Shown here: positions 51,335 to 57,907 of the stretch, in pieces | Position numbering within the stretch: the first letter of the stretch is position 1 | Layout of the letters: each line of letters begins with the position of its first letter | Source: Akkermansia sp. | Lineage (GTDB): Bacteria; Verrucomicrobiota; Verrucomicrobiia; Verrucomicrobiales; Akkermansiaceae | Direction of reading: 5' to 3' | Length of the DNA stretch: 64,000 nt | Assembly: GCA_017409465.1 (NCBI GenBank) | Contig: JAFQSQ010000010.1 | Coordinates: 1 to 64,000 of the forward strand | The notes under the pieces: generated by a model | What the model saw: only the letters and a program-made list of their open reading frames with translations | Database searches by the model: none | Told to the model about the DNA's origin: nothing | Made by a program: the position numbers and the translations under genes

Positions 51335-53413
51335 TTACTTGCGGCGACGACGGGCGGCCAGCGCAGCGAGAGCCAGCAGGCTCAGCGTGGCCGTGGTCGG
51401 CTCCGGAACGGAGGCGGTATATTCTACCACCACGTTGCCGTCAGTCAGAGTAGCAGTGCTGTTTTTGCCATTGATGATCAGTTCAAACTCGGTGGTATTA
51501 TCAGCTGTGCTGCCCACATTCTTAAAGAGAACCACTTCCTCACCCTCAGCAGCATTGCCGGTGTAGCTCACCTGAATGTTGCTGCCCATGGTAAGCGCCT
51601 TGCCGTTCAGATCAATGCTACCGCCGACCATATTCAATATGGCACCGTCCTCCAGCACCAGGTCGGCATCCAGGGAGGCAACGCTGTCCAGCACAGCTTC
51701 ATCTTCTGCGCTCATGGCAAATACCATGGCGATTTCCTCATTTGTGCGGCTTCCTTCCAGCGTTGCACCTTCCTTGATAATCAGCTCCGTAGCCTTCAGT
51801 ACGGCATCGTCCTGCAAGCTCAGCGTGCCGTTGTGCAGGGTGATGGAACCGGCGATATCGCTGGTGCGGGAAAGGGTGATTTCTTCTGCTGTTGCCTTGC
51901 GTGCCGTCTCACCCTCTGCCGTATGAGCGGCGATAATGGCATTCAAATCCGATTCCGTTGTCTTGCCGGAGAAGATAAAGGTGCCATTCTGGCTCTTCCC
52001 CTCATAGTCTTCATTCAGGTTCAGATTACCGCCCACGGTAATGCTGTCCTTGATGGTGAACGTGCCGCCGTCCGCAGCGGAAAGCGCCAAATTGACGGTA
52101 GTCGGACTGTAGGAGGAAGTGTCCTTGGCATAGATACTGCGCAGGCGATAGGTGTCGCCTCCCTTTTCATAGTTTTTCTCAAAGACTACGGATTTGTTAT
52201 CATGCAGCGCGACTCCGCCCTTGCTGAAAATGGCTCCGCCAAACGCATAGGTTGCTCCGGCGGCTTCCACCCCATTTCCGCTGAAGGTAACGTTGTCATT
52301 ACCGGAAATATTGACGATGGAACCGGGGGAAATTGCATAGATAGCACCGCCGATGGCTTTCCCGTTCGCGTTGGAAGCAACATTCCCGATAAAGTTTACC
52401 TCCTTGTTTCCGGTGAAATCGAAAGACGTCCCATTAATGCCGTGAATCGCACCACCACCGGCTGCGGGGTCGTTGTAGGTGTAGGCTTTACCCTGCGCGG
52501 AGTTGTTGATGAACTCCACAGTACTGTTCTTCTGGAAATTGACATTGCCGTTGCCTTCCAGACTGATAGCCCCGCCAAAAGCAGTTGAAGCGGAAGAGTA
52601 TGCCTCATTACCGCTGAAGCTGACTGTGCCTGTTGTGTTGCTGATGGTGGTAGCAGACTTGGCATGCAGTGCACCACCGCGTGCCTGCTTGCCTTCAGCC
52701 TTGTTCCCGGATACGGTGATGGAGGCATTGGCATCCCATTTCATGACCTCCGTGCCGGAGACCTGACCGATATCCACGGCACCGCCATGGGCTGTATCCT
52801 TGCTGGTGAGAGAGTTGCCGGAGATGTTGACTGCTCCGTTATTGCTCATGTTGAACGGATTAGCGCCGGTCACATAAATGGCACCGCCATACGTATTGCT
52901 ATTGGAGCTTGCCGTCGTTGTGTAGTTATTATTGGTGATATCCACGCTGCCGTTGTTATTGATATTCACTCCGACAAGGTAGGAACGTATCACGCCGCCG
53001 TACATGTTTGAACCGGTGGAAACGGTGTCGTTATTGTCCAGAACAACCTTGTTATTATTGCTCATGGAAATAGTTCCCAGTCCATTTTCTTTGCCTCTGA
53101 TTAACCCGGATTCTTCTGTAACAGCATTGTTATCTTTCATGCTGAATACATCCAGACCATCAAAAGAAAGGCTTTTATCCAGCCCAAGCTCATAAACAGT
53201 CGTTGTGGCATCCGTTATCGTCAGATCCTTCTTGTCAGCAGCATCCGCACTGGTGTATCCCATGGAATCAGATGTGGTGGTCATGATGCTGCCGGTAGGT
53301 GTCAGAATCGTATCTTCTGTGAGACCGGTGATTTCTGCCATGGTGACGGCAGGTATCAGGGATGCTGCCACGGTGAGCATCCGTAATACAGATAAAGGTA
53401 AGTGCAATTTCAT
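51335..53413 (-). CDS. Pmp-like beta-helix surface protein with PEP-CTERM tail
   Basis: 692 residues. A signal peptide (about 1-26, ending VTMAE) is followed by a repetitive region (about 95-430) with several GGAI/GGAV and FSGN/FINN-type motifs, the pair that defines chlamydial polymorphic membrane proteins and predicts a beta-helix. It ends with VPEPTTA, a hydrophobic helix and RRRRK, a PEP-CTERM sorting signal, in place of the usual autotransporter barrel. Asn/Ser/Thr-rich throughout. An inverted-repeat pair lies upstream (53482). Confidence 0.85.
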   Translation of the reverse strand: MKLHLPLSVLRMLTVAASLIPAVTMAEITGLTEDTILTPTGSIMTTTSDSMGYTSADAADKKDLTITDATTTVYELGLDKSLSFDGLDVFSMKDNNAVTEESGLIRGKENGLGTISMSNNNKVVLDNNDTVSTGSNMYGGVIRSYLVGVNINNNGSVDITNNNYTTTASSNSNTYGGAIYVTGANPFNMSNNGAVNISGNSLTSKDTAHGGAVDIGQVSGTEVMKWDANASITVSGNKAEGKQARGGALHAKSATTISNTTGTVSFSGNEAYSSASTAFGGAISLEGNGNVNFQKNSTVEFINNSAQGKAYTYNDPAAGGGAIHGINGTSFDFTGNKEVNFIGNVASNANGKAIGGAIYAISPGSIVNISGNDNVTFSGNGVEAAGATYAFGGAIFSKGGVALHDNKSVVFEKNYEKGGDTYRLRSIYAKDTSSYSPTTVNLALSAADGGTFTIKDSITVGGNLNLNEDYEGKSQNGTFIFSGKTTESDLNAIIAAHTAEGETARKATAEEITLSRTSDIAGSITLHNGTLSLQDDAVLKATELIIKEGATLEGSRTNEEIAMVFAMSAEDEAVLDSVASLDADLVLEDGAILNMVGGSIDLNGKALTMGSNIQVSYTGNAAEGEEVVLFKNVGSTADNTTEFELIINGKNSTATLTDGNVVVEYTASVPEPTTATLSLLALAALAARRRRK

Positions 53414-53481
53414 GTTAATGTCTTTTTTTTGTTCTTTCAGGTGAAGTGTCAGGTCGTAGAGAGTGAACGACCGAGCGGAGT

Positions 53482-53649
53482 TTATCGCATTCCAAATGCG
53501 ATGTCATATTACGCCATTCATTTACAATCAAGTATGGATATTTAGTCGATTTAATTACCACTTGCGAGGTAGCTTGATTAGCGCTCTTATTTGTTTTTAA
53601 TGAGCTTTTTATGAATATTATGCTGGACATCGCATTTGGAATGCGATAA
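53482..53649. repeat. 24-bp inverted-repeat pair (candidate invertible segment)
   Basis: 53482-53505 is the exact reverse complement of 53626-53649. The 120 bp between them are AT-rich. Each arm contains its own palindrome TCGCATT-CCA-AATGCGA. It lies 69 bp upstream of the Pmp-like gene start and ends 71 bp before the ankyrin pseudogene. No target-site duplication is evident. No recombinase gene is in the window. Confidence 0.9.
53503..53531 (-). promoter_or_regulatory. possible promoter of the Pmp-like gene inside the inverted segment
   Basis: On the minus strand TTGATT (53526-53531), 17 bases, TATGAC (53503-53508). The -35 lies inside the invertible interval and the -10 straddles the repeat arm. 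Inversion would move the -35 away from the gene. Confidence 0.4.
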
Positions 53650-53720
53650 GGGCGGGGGACGGAGCTTGTATGCTATTCTTTGACGTTGCGTTTCGGGGTA
53701 GTTTGCGGTAGGACAGGCGC

Positions 53721-54016
53721 ATGAGTGATTTACAATAGAACAGTGTGACGATTGAGGAGGACGAGAAGCCGCGCGTTTCCGTTGAGGAGCTGCGCGATAT
53801 GGCGGCAGATCTTGACCCGGATGATTTTGATGAACCCGTGCAGGAGTTTCTGGAGGAGCTGATGCGCCGTGATGACCCCGCTGAGCTGCGCCGGGCCGCT
53901 ACGCTGCTGTTGCAGGATGAAATAGACCTTTCCCCGGACCTGGCAGCCATGGGAGTGGAGCCGGATGAGGGGCTCATCATTCTGCTGCTGGCTGTCGGTG
54001 CAGATGTGAATGCCCG
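53721..54016 (+). pseudogene. broken paralogue of the His/Cys-tailed ankyrin protein
   Basis: The start MSDLQ is followed by TAG at 53736 where the intact copy at 46849 has a Trp codon. After it the frame continues with VTIEEDEKPRVS and about 85 more residues nearly identical to the intact copy, up to GADVNAR. There homology stops abruptly at the 3' boundary of the group II intron; the ankyrin repeats and metal-binding tail are missing. About 50 bp of upstream sequence is also related. Confidence 0.9.
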
Positions 54017-55349
54017 ATCGAGTAGGGGGACTCTCGTCCCCCTCTCACACCACCGTACGTGCGAATTACCGCATACGGCGGTTTCCAATCAGCGTTTGAG
54101 GAGTTGATAAAACGAGATATATCCCTCTGCTCGTAGCCAAGCATTATCCATGCAGATATTCGCCGGTTCCGAGCATGCTATTCTCCACCACCTGCGCCCC
54201 ATTGCCGCTATACCACTCCATAGCTTACGATTGCACCCTATACTTTCGAGGAAGCGGCGGATGCCTTTCGGGTGTTTACATTGCTTCAGGCGTAGACAGC
54301 GTAGTTTGCGGCGCGTCCATCCGTCGAGTTGTTGGCATAGCTCACTGATAGCCGCCAGCTTGAAGTAATTCGTCCACCCCCTTATCACAGGAGTGAGTTC
54401 CGCTATCACTTCGCGTAATGGCGTTGGGCGATTTCGGCGGGTTATGTGCCGCACTTTCGCTTTCAGCTTCTTCACGCTTGCCGGTGCTATTCGTAGCATG
54501 CCTCTTTTTCCTATGATGTAGCCCAGGTAGGTGCAGTTCTGCACTATATCTACCTTGCTTTTCTGCTGATTGACTTTCAGCTCCAGTTCCTCTACGGTCA
54601 TGCCGTCTATCCCCGGGGCTCCCTTGTTGCTTTTCACTCTCTAGCATGCATGCTCGAGATTGTCGCCGCGCGCTATGTTCTCTAGCATGCACTCCTCATA
54701 GTTCAGTTCCTCCTTCCACGCCGCGAACGCTTGCTGCTCCCGCGTTGGAGCAGCTGTGGGATTCGCACCCTCACCGCTTCCAAGTGGGCGCACCTCCCCA
54801 GATGAGGTATCGAAGTCGTACTCCATCCGGTATAAGGTGTCTCTACTCTGCCTCTCCACGTTCATGAGTTTCAGGCTGTCCTGTGCTGTATCGGATTTCG
54901 GCCTTCCCCACCAAGGGATGAGTACTATGCCTCTGCTGACTACCTGCTTCCGGGTGTTTCTTCCCCATCACCCTTTCAGGCCTTAGCAGGTTCTCACCGA
55001 ATATGATTATGCTACTTTCCTCCCGCGCCGTCTGCATCTACCTTATGGATTCTTGATGATGTATCGGATTTCGGCACATTTGGCAACCTCATCCATCCAT
55101 CCGGCCTTATATGCAGTTTCTGTTCGTACAGTCGGGATTTCCCCTCGAACTTCCTTTCCCACGGTTCGTTACCTCCCCGCAGTTGCTTCGTGCCCGCCCC
55201 ACAGGCACTCACCCTTGCAGGGCAAACACTCTGTGTTTGGCTAATCAGCCTTACAGCCGTCGGCTGCTTTGTTCTTCAGGTCTGGGATTCCTCATCATCG
55301 CGGCTCCGCGCGGACTTTCACCGCAGTGCGCATATCGCGTCGGTCGTAC
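54017..55349 (-). mobile_element. degenerate group II intron
   Basis: On the minus strand the 3' end carries a clear domain V (GCCGTATGCGGTAATTCGCA then CGTACGG) and a domain VI-like stem GGGGGAC/GTCCCCC ending CTACTCGAT. The 5' side begins near GTACGACC and has GTGAAAGTCCGCG-type domain I sequence. In between lies a broken reverse transcriptase gene. The 5' end is directly behind a terminator hairpin (55351), the insertion habit of class C introns. At about 1.33 kb it is shorter than a full element by roughly 0.6 kb. Ends are approximate. Confidence 0.85.
54089..54865 (-). pseudogene. group II intron reverse transcriptase/maturase, decayed
   Basis: One frame runs from ATG 54865 to 54089, broken by a TAG at 54641-54643. 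Before the stop: MNVERQSRDTLYRMEYDFDT and further N-terminal sequence. After it: SNKGAPGIDGMTVEEL (RT start), which jumps directly to VNQQKSKVDIVQNCTYLGYI, a region that normally lies about 200 residues downstream. The catalytic YADD block is therefore deleted. The maturase and C-terminal part (GWTNYFK, LRCLRLKQCKHP) remain. It cannot be active. Confidence 0.92.
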
Positions 55350-55350
55350 C

Positions 55351-55389
55351 AAAAACCGGGTCGGTGCACTGGCACCGACCCGGTTTTCG
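55351..55389 (-). terminator. strong terminator, intron insertion point
   Basis: A 16-bp perfect stem (55352-55367 with 55372-55387) with a 4-base loop, and T5 on the minus strand. It ends the transcript of the gene at 55433; the group II intron starts one or two bases later. Confidence 0.92.
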
Positions 55390-55432
55390 ACTGAAACAAA
55401 ACTATCTCAGATAACGCTCGTATACGTCATTT

Positions 55433-55660
55433 TCAGGCAGCGATGCCGAAATGGCGCTGGATATCCTCAAAAATACGGTCGCGGAGACGACGAGCCTTCT
55501 CGATGTTGCGAGTCTTGAGCGAGAAGCGCAGGCGCTCAGCAGTAGCATCCGGCTTGTGCACCGTCACGTGGCACCACCAGACACCGCGATTGTTCCACAG
55601 GTGGTGGTTGAGGTTATCATCGTTGATACGAAGCGCGATCTTGGTCTGTTGAGATGTCAT
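55433..55660 (-). CDS. small basic protein, unknown
   Basis: 75 residues, rich in Arg, Asn and His. The stretch GVWWCHVTVHKPDATAERLRFSLKTRNIEKARRLRD resembles the small DNA-binding Arm domain found before tyrosine recombinases (a strand pair, then a helix starting SLKTRNIEKA), but no catalytic domain follows. It is downstream of rpmB on the same strand and has a strong terminator. It may be a stand-alone nucleic-acid-binding protein; this is inference. Confidence 0.65.
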   Translation of the reverse strand: MTSQQTKIALRINDDNLNHHLWNNRGVWWCHVTVHKPDATAERLRFSLKTRNIEKARRLRDRIFEDIQRHFGIAA

Positions 55661-55809
55661 TTGAGTAAAAATGCTTGAGAGTAAATGTGGGCTGTGTGAC
55701 CCACAGGGGCATCCGCGTTCGTTTTTGGAACTACTGCGGCGCCTTTCGGTTTTCCTTGCTGAGGGAGACTACCTCCGGCGCCCTTTCGTTCAAAAAAAAC
55801 AGAAAAAAA

Positions 55810-56088
55810 TCAGTAAAGAATACCGGCCTTTTTCAGCGTGTTGTATGCACCGTTCTTGGAGATAGTGCGCAGAGCCTTGCAGGAAAGCTTCATACGGATG
55901 AAACCACCCTTGCCCCCATTGAGCTCAGGCACCCAGACGCGCTTCTCCTGAAGGTTCGGATACACGGTGCGGTTCACCACCTTCGTGACGTGACGACCGA
56001 TACCGCCCTTCTTCTTGGCAAGACCGGAGCGGTGAATGCGACGGCCCTTGTGAGGCATGGCAAACGTGATATTGCAGATTCTGGACAT
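55810..56088 (-). CDS. rpmB: 50S ribosomal protein L28
   Basis: 92 residues. It begins MSRICNITFAMPHKGRRIHR, in place of the more usual CxVTGK start, then KKKGGIGRHVTKVVNRTVYPNLQEKRVWVPEL and a basic C-terminal half typical of L28. It lacks the zinc cysteines found in some forms. A strong promoter lies at 56127. Confidence 0.93.
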   Translation of the reverse strand: MSRICNITFAMPHKGRRIHRSGLAKKKGGIGRHVTKVVNRTVYPNLQEKRVWVPELNGGKGGFIRMKLSCKALRTISKNGAYNTLKKAGILY

Positions 56089-56126
56089 AAGATTTTAAGG
56101 TGACGTTTTTTGTGTTGCGGAGCGGT

Positions 56127-56154
56127 ATTATACACTATTTCCTCAACTCGTCAA
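56127..56154 (-). promoter_or_regulatory. strong rpmB promoter
   Basis: Minus strand TTGACG, 16 bases, a perfect TATAAT; the transcript would start about 30 bp before the ATG at 56088. Confidence 0.85.
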
Positions 56155-56282
56155 GCAAAACCCCCAAAAAAATTGCTGTTTTGCGATAAACCCTCTCCCG
56201 GAGCTGATGTTGTGCAGCTACTGAGAGTACGTGATTGAGACATATGCCGATACGATTTCAGCTGTGCATGACTTGATTTTTA

Positions 56283-57272
56283 TCAGCGACCACGGCCATG
56301 ACCACGGCCACCCCCGGAGGGACGATGCCCCCCTCCGCCAAACGACCGACTGCCACCCACGCGAGACACAGAAGAACGCCCGGCACCGCTCGGGCGGCTC
56401 TGCAGACTCGGGCGCTGCTGCACGCTGACCGGACGGCTCATAGCACCCTGCGGACGACTGATATTACCCTGCGGCCCCTGCGGGCGGCTCTGCAAGCTCG
56501 GGCGCTGCTGCGCACTGACCGGACGGCTCATACCACCCTGCGGGCGACTGATATTGCCCTGCGGCCCCTGCGGGCGACTCTGCAAGCTCGGGCGCTGCTG
56601 CACACTGACCGGGCGATTCATACCACCCTGCGGGCGGCTGACATTGCCCTGCGGTCGCCCGGCGTTCCCTTGCGGGCGATGCTGTACACCACCCTGAGGC
56701 CGTCCGGCATGGTGCGATGAACCACCCGGTCGCCCGATATTCCCCTGCGGGCGATGCTGCACACCACCCTGAGGTCGCCCGGCATGGTGCGACGGAGCAT
56801 TGTGCCGCCCGGCATGGTGCGAGCCACCGGGGCGGGGCGCGTTACCCGGGCGATGAATGGGGGCGTTCAGTCCACCGTGGGGACGATGGTGCGGATGATG
56901 ATCTGCCGGATGGTGGCGCGGGCAGTGCGAACGGTGAATATGGGGCGGATAATGCCAGGAACCACAGTACCAGGGCGCCGGTCCCCAGGTCGGCACAAAG
57001 CAAGCAGCCGTCAATGCCCCGAAAGTAAAGATAGCAGCCCCGTAGGGGTCATATCCATACACCGGACGACCGTAGCTATAGCCGTAAATCGGGAAACCAT
57101 AGGTATCATAACTTGCGGGAGTCCAGGCGGCCACATCACCATCCGGGCTGATAGACACCGCACCCGACCCACCGACGGTGACCCCACCGTGCGGTCCCAC
57201 CGTCACAAAACACGAACTGAGAAGCAGCGATGAGCTGACCATCAAAGCCATGAACATGAATTTCCTTTTCAT
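56283..57272 (-). CDS. repeat-rich His/Pro/Gly lipoprotein
   Basis: 329 residues. The signal peptide ends in LLLSSC, predicting lipidation at Cys21. A Gly/Tyr-rich part (YGFPIYGYSYGRPVYGYDPYG) is followed by a His-rich part (about 115-190; PRHHPADHHPHHRPHGG) and then low-complexity Gln/Arg/Pro repeats including three 30-residue units around residues 200-290 (RPVSVQQRPSLQSRPQGPQG). It ends in a Gly/Arg tail. I recognise no family. A metal-binding or glycan-contacting surface filament is possible. Confidence 0.75.
   Translation of the reverse strand: MKRKFMFMALMVSSSLLLSSCFVTVGPHGGVTVGGSGAVSISPDGDVAAWTPASYDTYGFPIYGYSYGRPVYGYDPYGAAIFTFGALTAACFVPTWGPAPWYCGSWHYPPHIHRSHCPRHHPADHHPHHRPHGGLNAPIHRPGNAPRPGGSHHAGRHNAPSHHAGRPQGGVQHRPQGNIGRPGGSSHHAGRPQGGVQHRPQGNAGRPQGNVSRPQGGMNRPVSVQQRPSLQSRPQGPQGNISRPQGGMSRPVSAQQRPSLQSRPQGPQGNISRPQGAMSRPVSVQQRPSLQSRPSGAGRSSVSRVGGSRSFGGGGHRPSGGGRGHGRGR
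56398..56667 (-). repeat. three 90-bp tandem repeats in the lipoprotein gene
   Basis: Units begin at 56398, 56488 and 56578, each encoding 30 residues, in frame and about 90 per cent alike. Shorter GRPQG and HHAGRPQGG repeats continue up to about 56820. Confidence 0.88.
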
Positions 57273-57468
57273 TGTATCCGAATTCGTTAAAGTTGACAGG
57301 GTGCAGTGGCACCCTCTATTCGGAGAGGCGCAGCACAGTTGGTCTTTTGTTTAAAAAAATAAACAAAAAACCACATCCATACGACCATCCGGCGTGCAGG
57401 GGTATCATGCAGCCATTCCCTGCATAGGCGGTCATGAATCCATCCATCGTCCTAAGGCGTTTAACTTT

Positions 57469-57705
57469 ATTGCTCCGGCAATTAAAGGATGTTGCTCTGC
57501 CGATACGCCAAATGGAAATTTGCCGGGAAGTACGAAGTCAAAAGGACGATGGACAAGGTACAGAATTCCGCTCGCTCTGCTCGCATGATGAACGATGAAG
57601 GACGCTCAGCGTTGTTGAAACCATCTGCGCGCAGCGCAGCGAACTTTTCATTCGTACTTCGTCATTCGTCAATCGTACTTCCCTACAACTTCCCATCGAC
57701 CGATC
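57469..57705. repeat. mosaic inverted/direct repeat shared with the left edge
   Basis: 57469-57515 is the exact reverse complement of 94-140, and the likeness continues weakly to 57536. 57601-57705 matches 1-105 directly. The two parts thus face each other around about 65 bp, so the block can partly fold back on itself through GGGAAGTACGA and TCGTACTTCCC. This is typical of a non-coding dispersed element. Confidence 0.8.
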
Positions 57706-57847
57706 AATCTTTCATTGCCGGAACAATAATTCATAACTCACCTATCGCGACGAATCCTGCAAACAGAGCCGGGGCATTCGCCAATCCCCGTGTCCTGAAT
57801 CTTCAAGACACGCGTACACCGGGCGCTAGGGCTGTAACAATTAGCAC

Positions 57848-57876
57848 TTGCGAGCCGGCCTTTTTCATGCTATGCT
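57848..57876 (+). promoter_or_regulatory. probable promoter of the class A PBP gene
   Basis: TTGCGA, 17 bases, TATGCT, about 30 bp before the ATG at 57908. Confidence 0.5.
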
Positions 57877-57907
57877 GGCGGTATCGAGACAGAGCTGATT
57901 CCCACGC

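Larger units (their letters stand above)
57273..57907. other. intergenic region between divergent genes
   Basis: 635 bp. 57340-57372 is a run of A/T-rich sequence. 57469-57705 holds the mosaic repeat. 57848-57876 is the probable promoter of the PBP gene. Several short frames exist but none shows gene-like features. Confidence 0.7.

Noticed and set aside
55053..55518. Plus-strand frames in the intron region (63-135 codons)
   Set aside because: They cover intron domain I and the terminator on the opposite strand and show no protein-like features.
56398..56667. CRISPR-like or VNTR array
   Set aside because: The 90-bp units are coding repeats of one lipoprotein gene, without unique spacers.
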